DNA of 64,000 nt from Bromus sterilis. Its lineage: Eukaryota > Streptophyta > Magnoliopsida > Poales > Poaceae. Shown in pieces: positions 22,401-34,243 of the stretch. Position numbers and translations under genes: made by a program. Below the pieces are notes generated by a model, which was not told where the DNA came from, did not search any database, and saw nothing but the letters and a program-made list of their open reading frames with translations. The stretch spans positions 64,963,016 through 65,027,015 of the forward strand of contig OX465597.1 in the NCBI GenBank assembly GCA_950022295.1, in the 5' to 3' direction. Numbering within the stretch: position 1 is the first letter of the stretch; the number at the start of each line of letters is the position of its first letter.

Positions 22401-23886
22401 ACTTGAGGATATAATCATAGTTGCCCAAAGGCGTGCACGAGGTGTTCGCCGGATCAAGGAGAACATTGCTAGCGGAGTTGCTAAATGTTTCTCCACAGAT
22501 AGTAAGGGAACGGTATTCTTTGAAAATCGTTTGGTAGTACCTAAGAATAGGGAACTGAGGCAACTCATCCTCAAAGAAGCCCATGACACACCCCTCTCGA
22601 TTCATCCCGGTAGCACAAAAATGTACCGAGATCTACGCCAGAGATTTTGGTGGACTAGGATGAAGAGAGAAATTGCTCAGTTTATTGCTGAATGTGATGT
22701 TTGTCGTCGCGTTAAGGCAGAACATCAAAGACCTGCTGGTAATCTTAGACCTTTGCCTATCCCCGAGTGGAAATGGGATAAAGTCAGTATGGATTTCATC
22801 ACTGGCTTTCCAAAAACCCAGAAAGGAAATGATGCCATCTTCGTTGTCATAGATAGGCTTTACAAAGTTGCTCACTTCCTTCCAGTTCGCGAGTCTATAA
22901 CTGCTAGCCAGTTAGCAGACTTGTATGTCTCTAGAATTGTGTCTCTTCACGGTGTTCCTTTGGAAATCAATTCTGATCGTGGTAGCCTTTTCACCTCTAG
23001 ATTTTGGGGAAGCTTCCAACATGCTATGGGAACTCATCTCTCCTTTAGTACATCTTTCCATCCTCAGTCTAGCGGTCAAGTCGAAAGGGTTAACCAAATT
23101 CTTGAAGACATGCTCAGAGCTTGTGTTATCTCTTTCGGAAAGAAATGGGAGAATTCTCTTCCTTTTGCCGAATTTGCGTATAAAAATAGTTTTCAATCTA
23201 GTTTGGGCATGGATCCTTTTGAATTTCTCTATGGACGGAAATGTCGAACACCCCTAAACTGGTCAGAAACCGGTGAAAGACAATTCTTTGGACCGGATTT
23301 GATCCAGGATGCAGAAGAGCAGGTTCGCATTGTTCGTGAGAAATTGAAAACAGCCCAGTCTCGTCAGAAAAGATATTATGATCGTCATCATAGGGAAGAA
23401 AGCTATAATCTGGATGAGAAGGCTTACCTTCGGGTTACTCCTCTGAAGGGTACCCATCTCTTCGGCATCAAAGGCAAGTTGGCCCCACGTTACATCGGTC
23501 CCTTTCGCATTCTCGCTAAACGTTGAGAAGTTGCCTACCAATTGGAACTACCCCCTCACCTCTCCCAGGTTCATGATGTCTTCCACGTCTCTCAACTCAG
23601 GCGTTGTTTCAAGGACCCCATCCGCGAAGTAGACCACGAAACGCTTGATCTCCAAGATAACCTTTCATATCGAGAGTACCCTGTACGTATTCTTGATGAA
23701 GCCGAGCGTAGCACCAGACGTCAGAAGATCAGATTCTTCAAAGTGCAGTGGTCACATAATTCAGAGAAAGAAGCCACCTGGGAACGAGAGGATCGTCTAC
23801 GAGCTGAGTACCCCACCTTCCTCCCGACGACTTATGAATCTTGGGACGAGATTCTTTTGAGCGGGGGCGAGTTGTCAGAACCCTAA
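19417..23886 (+). pseudogene. gag-pol: C1 Gag-Pol polyprotein with chromodomain, one nonsense codon
   Basis: One frame runs from ATG 19417 to TAA 23884-23886, broken only by TGA at 23524-23526 where C2 has GGA (Gly). Residue order: gag core about 75-200 (ALQWWENF, REEFCNLTQG); zinc knuckle near 306, reading R-x2-C-x4-H-x4-C because the first Cys is Arg; protease DPGASHSF near 387; RT with VYLDDILIYS near 695; RNase H (FCDASRQGLGC near 842, YSDHQSLKYI); integrase HHCC finger about 1055-1095 and DDE core (MDFITGFP, SDRGSLF, SGQVERVN). After the stop come the integrase C-terminus and a chromodomain ending KVQWSHNSEKEATWERED. The final stop lies 12-14 bp inside the 3' LTR, so the polypurine tract is coding. 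Confidence 0.93.
23859..23872 (+). other. C1 polypurine tract
   Basis: GAGCGGGGGCGAGT directly precedes the 3' LTR. It is translated as part of the polyprotein C-terminus (SGGELS). Confidence 0.85.
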
Positions 23887-26800
23887 ATTAGGTTTGTGTT
23901 TAACCTAGCTTGCATTTTTGCATCTTGAAAAAAAAATTGCAAAAGAAAAAGAAATGGGGAAAAGAAAAGCCCTAAATGAATTTTAATAAAAAGGCCAGAC
24001 AAAAATCTTTTTCCAAAAATGCTTTGAACATTTTGAAAAGTCTTATAAATGGGCATGATCACTTTTCATGTGAAGTGGGTCCCACTCCATGCTCATGGAT
24101 TTTTCAAAAAGTCCAAAAGGGTCTTGGAAATTAAATCAAATGCCTATTTGAATTGGAATTCAAATAATTTGAATTTCAAAAATTCCCAAAACTTGGGGTT
24201 GACTAATACTAAGTCACCTAGAGTTTATAAAATTATTTGGGGTTTTTTATAAAATGCCATAGTATTTTATATAAAGGGCAAAACAAATAACAGAAACAAT
24301 AAAAAGAAAACAAAAGGCAGAGCCTTACCTTGCGCCCAGGGCGAGGCCCACTTACCTTTTAGCCTCAGCCCAGCCGACCAGACGCGTTGTCGTCTTCCTC
24401 CACCGCGGCAAGCAGCTCGGTGGCGAGCTTGCCGCCGTGCACGCCACCGAGGCCACCTAGGCCCTTCCCCTGCCTTTTCCTCGTGCCACCGCGACGCCTG
24501 GAAGACCCAGGCCACTCCTCTCTCTCCCCGGTCACTCTCTCTGCCTCTCCCGCTCAATCTCACCACGACCCGAAACCCTAGCGGAGCACGGCCGTGCGCC
24601 ACCGTGGCGACCGAGATCCTCGAGACACACCACCGTGTCCATCTTCCTCACCGGTGATGGATACGTCGATCCCCACGTCCAATTTGAGCAACGGAGCAAT
24701 ACCGGCGACGCAAGCTCCCAGACTTCACCGCCGGCTGCAGAATTTCCGACGAGCAATTGCTCTCTGCCAGCTCCTCCTCCGGCCTTGCTGCGGCCTCCAT
24801 CACGCTCCGGTGAGCTCCACCACCTTTTTCCCCCTAGCCTAGCTTCGTCCCGACCCCTCGACGCTGTTCTCGCCTTTGACAGTGGTCCGGCTGCCGCGCC
24901 TGTCGTCGTTGCCGTGGCCCCGAGCGCCTCCTTGAACCCCTAGTAGCCACAGCCGACGCGCGACGTCGCGGGCATCATGCCCGTGCCCTCCGTTCTCCTC
25001 CCCGTGGCCCCTAGCCGATTCCGGTGAGGGCGCCGCCGTGGCTAGGCCACCGGCGTCTAGCCGCCGGCCGGTTAGGCCCTAAACCACGAGCTAACCCCCC
25101 CACGTCACTGACCGGTGGACCCGGGGCCCCCCTCTAATTTACCAGAGGTTAATTAAACCGGGTTTTAACCCCTGGGTCACTGACAGCCAGGACCCACTGG
25201 TCACCCCCCCTTGCGTCATGCTGATGTCGTAATGACGCAGTAAATCTTAAATCAATTTAATTAATACAGAAATTCCGGAAAATGGCCTAAACTTTGAAAT
25301 TGAATATCTTTTAAACTATAACTCCAAATTGAAAGTGTAATATATGAAAAATGATCAGGAGAAAATCCTCTATCCAAATAACTAACTTTCAGCCATGTTT
25401 GAAATGTTTACAATAAGGGATCAGTAGAATTTTGCTATTTGGCTCTTTTGTATTAAATCAAATAAATTACAATGCTCATTTGAAATTCAACCAATGCATT
25501 GCAATACACATCACTTACACTTCAGGAGCATTTCACACATGTAATCACATGGGTTACAATGAACAAACTTTAGCAAATGCAAGTTGACCAAATTTGAATA
25601 ACACTTGGAGTTTGAATTTGAATTCACTTTTCAAATCAACTTCAATTAACATGTGGCAATTTAAACATAGGTCACATCATCACCTTGCCATGCTTTGTTT
25701 TGCATATTGAATGTGCATTGTACTATCTTGATTGTGCTTTACTTCCAGTGCTTCGGTGATTGCATCTTCTCGGTAGAGTTGTTACCTGAGGCTACTTTGT
25801 TGTGAGTCGGGATGGTAGTGATCATGTGAATGATGGTGGTAACGTGTTGGTGAATCTACCCTAAACAAAGGTGAACGATGAGAGTCTGTGTAGGAGTACA
25901 CAGTGGGTTTTCTCGTTGAACACTGCCTTAAGCACGAGTTCTTGTGTTGTTATCCAAGACTAAGAGTACGACCACACATTGGTCTCACTGACCCCTCTCG
26001 GCCTAGTACCTCACCCCGGACCAGTCCAGGAGTCGCAAGTAGTTCGCCCTTTAACGATCTCAAGCAGGTACACCAAGGTAAGTGGTTGGCGTAGGTTGTG
26101 GGCACGTTGAATCAAGTGATCATGATCGAGTTGAGCTTGATGGCGGTCACACAACGTTTGAGTCCACATCGGAAAAATCGGCCGGATTCCGATTGTGGTC
26201 CCAACTCAAATAGGCGACTCCCTAGGACTAGAGATGGTGCCGTGAGTGAAGTGTTGTGGCAGCATCCTCGCCGGTACTCACTTGAAGGGTCCATCCCCAG
26301 GCGGTAAATGATGAGGCGTGTGTGTAGCAGTACACCCCTGCAGAGTTAATGAACTATTCGAATAGCCGTGTCCGCGGTTATGGACTACTTGGAGACCTTT
26401 ACTTGATCATAGATAACTTGAACCCGATACTTATAAAACTTGCCAAGATAAGTGTGAGTGCTATGGCGTGCTTCCTCGTGGGGAAGTCGAGGAAGTATCC
26501 ATAGTGGTGTATTGGTTGGATACTGTTACTTGGACTCGTGTACGTTCTTACCTCTCTCTGGTACTCGTAGTTCAAGACTAGCCAAGTCAAAGCTGTCACT
26601 TCTGCAATTGAAACCCCACCTTCCTTTGCCTTGATACATGTGCATGAGTAGTTTAGTTCCTATGTAAGTCTTGCTGAGTACGACTTTGTACTCACGTTTT
26701 CTTATTCTTTGTTTTAGAGACGAGACCACTGACCCTGATGGTGGCCTCTACCTCGAGCTCGATGTGGACCAAGTCGTATAGTTCCAGGCAGCAGCCTGTG

Positions 26801-27519
26801 CCCTTTGAAGGGTCGTTGTACTTTTCTTTTAGGCTTCTTAAGCTATTTGTTAAACTTGTCTTTACTAAGACATAATTTGCTTCCGTTGATGTTTGATGAA
26901 ATGTTGGATCACAAACATGTGATCTCTGCTTGTAATACGACTACTATGTCTGCTCTGTTTAGCAGAAGTTATAAAGACTATGAGTTTGTAGAGTTCATGT
27001 TGTGATTACCTGTTGTTTACACTGGACATGTATGCTGCGTGTATGTTTATAACATGCATGTCTTACTGCGGGGTTCGATAGCTTAGTTGTGTTCTTGTCG
27101 GCGGTCTTTTATACACCAAGTGGCCCTTAGATGTGCGCAGCTTGGGGCATGACGATGCGATTTCTCGTGACTCTGTCACGTGGCACACTTTGTTGTATGA
27201 TTGAGCCCGCCCGAGATCCCGACTAAGTGATCGGGCTGGAGTAAGTCTATGTAAGGGTTATGATTCAATCGATAACATGGTTGAGGCGACTTGTCTATGA
27301 GTATGGGATTCACCACCCATAAGCATTTAGACTTGTGAGCGGACGATGAGACCCATCTCAGTTGATCATCCGGCCTGGATGGGATGCCCCTCACGTTCGA
27401 TGCTTACCGAGAGTGATATGTGCTTGGCCTTGTCTGCTTAGACAAGTGGGTACGGCTCTCGGCTCTCCATGTGATTGCATTGTGACCGGAATTACATACG
27501 CTAACCCCGGGTCCCGACA
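23873..27519 (+). repeat. C1 3' LTR (3647 bp, internally deleted)
   Basis: It matches the 5' LTR with roughly 2% substitutions in the first kb by eye. It lacks the 290 bp between the two TAGAGTTG words, keeping a single copy at 25774-25781. Confidence 0.95.
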
Positions 27520-27524
27520 CATCA

Positions 27525-28358
27525 TATGACTACAAACAACTAGACTTATCCCATGTTCTCAAGAACTAAAGTAACTACTCACAAGACATAAAAGAGATCA
27601 TCATCAGAGGTGATAGATGGGTGGCAAACAATCTGGACATAATGATATTTCTCCAACAAAACTCAATAGCATTCACCACAAAGTAGTAATCAACACCAAC
27701 AGAGTAGAGAGGATAGATAGTACGGATTACAACACAAGTTGCAATTGTGAGATGAGATGGGATGGAGATGGAGATGGTGCTGATGTTGGGGATGATGTTG
27801 ATGATGATCTCAATGATGCCCGTGACAATGATGATGATGGCGACGATCTCCCCTTCCGGGAGGTGATCTCCCCGGCGGAATCTGCCCGCCGGAGATGGCT
27901 TTTCTCCTTTGTAGTTTTCCGCCCCGTGGCGGCGGCGAAACACGGAAACTCTTCTCTATTTAGGGTTTTCACCCCAGGGGGGTCTCATAGGCGAGAGGGG
28001 GCACCGAGGGGGCCCACCAGGCATACAGGAGGGTGCCTGGTGCGGCCAGGAGGGGGGGGGGGCGCCAGACACCCTTCTGGCTGCCTGGTGGGTCCCCTCA
28101 CCTCCATCCTCGGTGATCCCCAGTCAATCTTCATAAAAACACTCCCCGTAAATTTTCATCGCATTTGGACTTGATCTGATTTAGCAACTTGGTGTCCACT
28201 TTTCACCGCTGAATTCTGGTTCTGCCGCTTCGGCACCGGAAAGTTTTAAACTGTGTAAAACAAGGCAAAACAACATAAGAACAATACTTTAAAGTGGAAT
28301 ATATCAATGAATAGGATGAAATTACAATATAAAATAGTGATGCATTTTGGACGTATCA
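27525..28358 (-). repeat. Element X middle LTR, right part
   Basis: This is the continuation of 14277-15022 after C1. On the minus strand it begins TGATACGTCC at 28358, directly preceded by a polypurine tract, so it served as the 3' LTR of the internal region to its right as well as the 5' LTR of the gag to its left. Confidence 0.9.
27575..27943 (-). CDS. LTR-internal ORF, X middle LTR copy (hypothetical)
   Basis: A 122-codon frame starts MFRRRHG and ends SFMSCE, homologous to the Element I LTR ORF. The isoleucine-rich middle differs in length by whole codons. Function unknown; possibly fortuitous. Confidence 0.3.
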   Translation of the reverse strand: MFRRRHGAENYKGEKPSPAGRFRRGDHLPEGEIVAIIIIVTGIIEIIINIIPNISTISISIPSHLTIATCVVIRTIYPLYSVGVDYYFVVNAIEFCWRNIIMSRLFATHLSPLMMISFMSCE

Positions 28359-28372
28359 ACTCCCCCAAGCTT
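28359..28372 (-). other. Element X terminal polypurine tract
   Basis: On the minus strand AAGCTTGGGGGAGT is immediately followed by the LTR start TGATACG. Confidence 0.9.
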
Positions 28373-29923
28373 AGACCTCGCTTGTCCCCAAGCGATTGCT
28401 GAGCTCAGTAAACCTGTCCACTAGTTTAGAGAGTGAAGCGTCGATAAAAGAATACAGACAAGAAGCATCAAGATTTCTCACCAAACTGAAGCATCCTCAA
28501 CAGCAACCTCAACTCATAAGGTCCTTATGAGAAAGTAGTAACAATTACAACAAAGCAGGACCTGGAAAACTCATCAAATCACGACAAACATAGCCTTGGT
28601 CAAGGAACAACTAATAACTTTTACTTTTTCTCTTTCACTTATAATGGAACCAGTTGAAGCTTTGGAAAGAACATGTTATCAGTCAAGAACTGCACATGTT
28701 AACACAAAGGAAGATGTTTACTAAGCATAAGCTTTTTCAAACAACTCACTGATCAAAAGATAATGTCAACAAAGATGTAACATGCTAACTTTCAATGCAG
28801 CTTTGTATGCAAGAATCTTTATTAACATCAAGTGTCTGTTCTCTCTCAAGAAGGAAGGAAGTAGGAAGGACTGACTCAACACAAAATAAAGGATAAACCC
28901 CGTGCAAAAGGGTAAGCAGGGAAAACTCATGTGCCATCTCTAGATCAAAAAGAATAAAAACAGGCCTTTGGGAGGTGCATGATCCATCAACGACTGCTGA
29001 TGGATAACTCACTCACTTCATGATTTGGAAAAGTTTCGAGAGACGGCTCCCATGTGGGGACGATCACATCCCCTTAAATTCCTTTGTTTATCACTCATAA
29101 ATGGGCGAAAGAACTTGTGTGTTAGTATTTATCTTTTACGAGCTGGGCACTCATGCCAGTCCCTTCTCGTATTAGGGGTTTGCAGATTAGGCATGCAATC
29201 CCAAGATAAAACTTGTCCAAATTAAGAAGATCATGGGTTACCCACCACTTCCTCATGAGCTGAATTAGTGGCACAAAACAGAAGATTTTGAACATCTAGA
29301 TATAGCACATAAGTTATATACTTTAGGAGTGGTAGTGGAATACTAGAAATAGGAAGGTATGGTGGACTCAAGTGGAAGATGTTGGTTTCAGGGTATGGAA
29401 GTACAAGCAGAATTCCGCTTAGTACAGAGTTTTGGCTAGCAAGGCTTTGAGAGACCAGACAATTGATGAAAACTTAGATGCAAGCAATACAAAGCATAAA
29501 CATTAAAACTAGCATGAAACATCAAGTTGTCTTCCTTGTCAACATAACACTTCAAGCATAATAACACAAAGGTTTTGGCTATGTCGCTACTTTGAGAAAA
29601 ACATGCTTGTTGTTATGACCAAAGCTATACTTGCCAAGATTTAAATAAAGTTTTCGAAGCCATACCTGAGATAAGGTCAATACTCCCCATAAGAATCAGC
29701 TCATAATGTCGATTGCGTGAAGAGAATACCGAGTGCAGCGAAGAAACTAATAGTCTTCTCATTAATATTCCTTCATAGACGACCCCACGCTCACGGATAC
29801 AAAGCTCTCCACAAAAGGAGTGATAGACCTCAAAGCAACACCTATTTCATAAAGTAACTTCCCTAGACATGATACGACTCTATTCGAATCCTAAAGACAA
29901 AGATAAAGATAAAGATACCCGGC
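28373..29923 (-). other. Element X conserved non-coding region between the two polypurine tracts
   Basis: About 1.55 kb without a credible ORF. It is homologous to 45855-47417 (element A) and 60618-62208 (Element I), so it is a standing part of this family. It is AT-rich with no tRNA, and no compact hairpin that I can see. Confidence 0.7.
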
Positions 29924-29937
29924 ACTCCCCCAAGCTT
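29924..29937 (-). other. Element X internal copy of the polypurine tract
   Basis: The minus strand reads AAGCTTGGGGGAGT, identical to the terminal tract at 28359-28372. It lies just downstream of the accessory ORF stop. Confidence 0.85.
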
Positions 29938-29974
29938 GCAACAAGCTAAGGGGATGCCATTACCCGAGGAGATT

Positions 29975-30176
29975 TCACTCCTCATCTTTTTGTGGTTGTT
30001 TCTTCAGATCCCTGATGACACGGCGAAGGGTTCGGTTCTCTGACTCCAAGACTTCCACTTGTACTTTTAGTACGCGGAAATCTTCAAAGAGTTGGTTGGT
30101 GATGCGGTAGGCCTCGGAGATGGTGGAAAGCATGCGTTGATCTTCAAGTGAAGTGGAGGGCCCTCCTTGTTGTTTG
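29975..30176 (-). pseudogene. Element X accessory ORF, C-terminal part
   Basis: This is homologous to the 145-codon ORF at 60130-60567 and shares its C-terminus (MLSTISEAYRITNQL, FRVLKVQVEVLE, RTLRRVIRDLKKQP). It has lost about 75 bp relative to that copy, between two GGCCC words, and is split by chromovirus C2 at 30176. The remaining N-terminal piece is at 44271-44362. The heptad-like leucine/valine spacing suggests a coiled coil. The longer apparent frame to 30415 reads into the C2 LTR and is not a gene. Confidence 0.7.
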
Positions 30177-33100
30177 TGTCGGGACCCGGGGTTAGCGTAT
30201 GCAAGTACAGCTAAGACATAGTCATATGGAGAGCCGAGAATCGTACCCACTTGTCTAAGCAGACAAGGCCAAGCATAGGACGTTCTCGGAAAGCATCGTA
30301 CGTGAGGGGCATCCCATCCAGGCCGGATGATCAACTGAGATGGGTCCTCATCGTCCGCACACAAGTCCAATGATATGGGTGGTGAACTCCCATATTCACA
30401 GACAAGTCGCCTCAACCATACTATCGACTATCTCATAACTCTTACATAGACTTACTCCAGCCCGATCACTTAGTCGGGGTCTAGGGCGGGCTCGATCATA
30501 CCACAAAGTGTGCACGAGACGGAGTCTCGAACAATCGCATCGCGATGCCCCAAGCTGCGCACATCTAAGGGCCACTTGGTGTATGAAAGACCGCCAGCCA
30601 GAACACAACTAAGGTCTCGAAAACCCATACAAAGACATGCATGTTATAAACATACACGCAGCACACATGCCTTGTATGAACAGCAGGTACCATTGCAATT
30701 CTCTACAAAGTGTACATTTTTATTGATAACTCTTATAGAGTGCAAACAGAGATCACAAACATGTGATCCAACATTACAACACAAACAGAAGCAAATTATG
30801 TCTGAGTACAGACAAGTTTAACAAATGGCTTAAGAAGCCTTATTTAAACACAAGCCCTCCACGAGGGAACCAGTCGTCTGACTGGGACTAGACTAGTTGG
30901 TCTTCAGTCGTCCAGCTTGATGAAGAAACCACCTTCGGGGTCAGTGGCATCATCTAAAACATAGATTAAGCAAACGTGAGTACAAAATCGTACTCAGCAA
31001 GACTTACATAGGAGCTATACTACTCATGCACATGTATCAAGGTAAAGGGAGGTGGGGTTCACTTGCAGAAGTGCCAGCTTTGATTTGGCTAATCCTGAAC
31101 TACGAGTACCAGACTTTTAGGTAAGAAGCGTACACGAGTCCACTACATTCTCCAACCAATTACACCACTATGGTGCCTTCCTCGACTTCCCCACGAGAAA
31201 GCACGCCATAGCACTCACACTTATCTTGGTGTGTTTTAGAAGTATCCAGTTCAAGTTGTCTAATAATCAAGCTAAGCTTTCCAAGCAGTCCATAACCGCG
31301 AACGCGGCTATTCGAATAGTTTTGTTAACCCTGCAGGGGTGTACGGCTACACACACATGATCATCATTTACCGCCTTTGATCTCGACACCATTCAAGGGG
31401 TGCCAGCGAGGATGCTCACCACAACTGTTACCTCATAGCCGATCTAGTCCGAGAAAGCCGCCTACTTGGGTTGGTTACCACTATCGTGAACCCGGCCGGT
31501 TTACCGAAGTGGACCCAAGTGATGTGTGCGTGGTGCATAAGCCGGTCTCGGATGAGCCGTTCTCTCACTTAGCAACCAGGCCACAGACCTACCAGAACTC
31601 CGAACTATTGCGACATCTGGACATCGAAAGGGATGAGTTAGTAAGTTGAGAGGGGTCAGTGAGCCCAATGTGTGGTTGTACTCTTCATCTTGGATCACCA
31701 CACAAGAACTCGTACTAGGGCGGTGTTCAACGAGACAACCCACCGTGTACTCCTACACAGCCTCTCATCGTTCACCTTGTATTAGGGTCGATTCACCAAC
31801 ACTTTTCTACCATCATCATCATGATCACTACCATCCCGACTCACATCACAGTAACAACATGGTATCATACTAAGCATGCAATAAGCGGTAACATTGCAGG
31901 GGCCACATGATATCAAACAACTTCTACATTTGCTAGGATTGTGGTTTGCTTACTACTGTGACAAAATGATAGGTCATGCAAAGGAATGGGTTCATCTATG
32001 TGGTAGAAACGAATCATGGTGATCATCCTAAACAATGCATAAGCGAGACATGAGAGGGAAGTGGGATTTTATCGACATGATCAATGGGGGTTTGCTTGCC
32101 TTGCTGACGAGGTTCGGGTTCTGGGTCTTCAAAGAAGGGGGCAGCCTCCTGCTCCGGTTCCACCTCTACTCGACAAACAACAAGCAAAGTAGCAAAGTAA
32201 ATACAATGCACAATCACATGATGGAAGTCTGAATCTTGATGTACATGCTTTGACGTGTGAAGCAATTCCATTTAAATGGAGTATATTGCAAATTGAATTG
32301 CAAATTCAAACTCCACATTTGAATTCAAATTAACCAAGTTGCATGTGACATTGTTTGATCATTTTGAACCTTTTGGAAATGTGTATGATATGCCTCTGAA
32401 GTGTGGTTGAATTGTAGCATAATTACATGGTTCAAGTTGCAAAATTATTTGATTTAAATTTGAATTAATTTCAAATAAACCAAATGACATATGCTACTGG
32501 TCCCATTTATAATCAACTCCAACATAGTTGAAAGTTGCATATTTGGAAAGATAATTTTCTCCTGATCATTTTTCATATATTATTTGTCCAATTTGGAGTT
32601 AATATGAATTTTCTATGAATTTCCAAAGTTTGGGGTATTTTCTGGAATTCTTTAAATCAATTTGATTTTCTGAAAATTCAATAAAATGATTTATTGCGTC
32701 AGTGCTGGCGTCAGGGGGGGGGGGGGTATGAACAGGGGTCCCATCTGTCAGTGGCGGAGTGATTTAAACCGTGGGTTTAAGTTAACCCAGTGGCTTAATT
32801 AAGCCACTGGGCCCACTGGTCAGTGACCCAGGGGGTCATTAGTTGGGTGACTAACGGGGGGGGGGGGGGTCTGGCTAACCTGCCGGCGGCTAAACGCCAG
32901 CGACCTGGTCACGGCGGCGACTCGCCGGAATGGGCTAGGGGCCACGGGAGGCTACGGGGAGGACATCAACGGGCGCAGCAACTTCGTCCGCGTCTTCTGG
33001 AAGCATCAGGGGTTCACGGGGAGCTCTGAATCGACGGCGGCGACGACTCCGGCGGCAATAGAACGGCGGCGAGGTCGCAGTTGTCGTTGCAGTGCACAGA

Positions 33101-34243
33101 TTGAGTCGATTCGGGGCGCGTTCGAACGCTAGCACACGCAGGAGTCAAACGCGTGCACTGGGGCTTCACGACGGGCACTGGAGCGAGGAGAGCGACGACC
33201 ATGGCGGCGAGGTGCTCGGGTTCCCATGGCAGATCCGGCTAGAGGAAGCAATCGAAGGGGGAAAAGGAGGGGTTTCGGTCGTGAGCTCACCCTGAGTCTA
33301 ACTGAAGCGACGACTTGCTCGGGGAGGCTCTGGTGTTGCCAGAATTCGAGGTCGATCCACGGCGGCCGGAGACGAAGGAGATGAAGCTAGCGAGTTCTTG
33401 GGGGCATCTGGCTCCGATTCCTTCTGCAGGTTGAGGTAGTGGACGACGGCGGAGCGGTTGGACTTGGCGTAGAGGCCTCTCGTCGACGGTGGCCGCGTGA
33501 AGACGGCGGCGTGCTCCACGGATGCTTACGGGCGGCGACGAAATCGGGCGCAGGAGGAAGGGGAAGACTAGGAGGAGGGGGGGAATGGACTGGGGCGGCT
33601 GCGAGGAATCTCCAGACGCGAAGAGGTGGCGAGGGGGAAGCAGGAGGTGGCCAGGCACGGCGGCGGGGCTCGGCATGGCCGGCACGCAGCAGTGCGCCTG
33701 CTTGAGGAAGACGACAGGGAAGAGGAGGTGGGCTGGGCCGCTGGGGGATGAGTTGGGCTTCTTTGCAGGTAAGTCCCTTTTCCTTTTCTTTCTGTTTTCT
33801 CTTCTGACATTTGTTCTGTTTAGCTAAATAAAATAGCTAAACATTTTATTAAATGCTGAAATTTTTTATATGGCTTCATAATAATATAGACTAGCCACTT
33901 ATAAAGTTTCAACATTTTTAAAATTCAAATAATTTGAATCTTAACTCAAATAGGGGTATTTCTTTAAATCCAAGGCACTGTTTGAATATTTGAAAAATCT
34001 ATGAACATGGGGTGGGTCCCACATCACTTGATATGTGATCACACTCATTTATAAGACTTTTCAAAAATCTAACATGAATTTTTGGAGAAGATTTTTATCT
34101 GGCCTTTTGAATTAATTCATCTGGGGGGGGGGTTCCTTCTCCCATTTTGATTTTGAGATTGATTTCAAAGATTTCTTTTGAAATTTTGACATGATGCAAG
34201 GTTACTTTGATCCTAGCACATTACCTAACAGAGGGTTCTGACA
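30177..34243 (-). repeat. C2 3' LTR (4067 bp)
   Basis: The LTR reads TGTCAGAACC...GGGTCCCGACA on the minus strand. It keeps 38 bp near 32905 that the 5' LTR lacks. G homopolymers near 32708, 32851 and 34122 differ in length from the 5' copy. Confidence 0.95.
32820..33770. other. GC-rich block within C2 LTR
   Basis: This is the counterpart of the GC-rich block in C1 LTRs, repeated at about 42860-43790. Many overlapping GC-rich frames occur on both strands, none shared intact with C1. I therefore call no gene. Confidence 0.5.

Larger units (their letters stand above)
15023..27519 (+). mobile_element. Chromovirus C1 (Tekay/Del-like Ty3/gypsy), nearly complete
   Basis: The LTRs (TGTCAGAACC...GGTCCCGACA) flank a primer site, leader, gag-pol and polypurine tract. 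The duplication CATCA sits at 15018-15022 and 27520-27524. Homologous LTRs of other Athila copies (near 51890 and 56965) preserve the empty site, reading straight through CATCATATGACTAC. One nonsense codon in the polyprotein is the only gross coding lesion, although the gag zinc knuckle is also damaged. Confidence 0.95.

Noticed and set aside
29975..30415. 146-codon minus-strand ORF taken as one gene
   Set aside because: The part above 30176 is C2 LTR. Only the C-terminal half belongs to the X accessory ORF.
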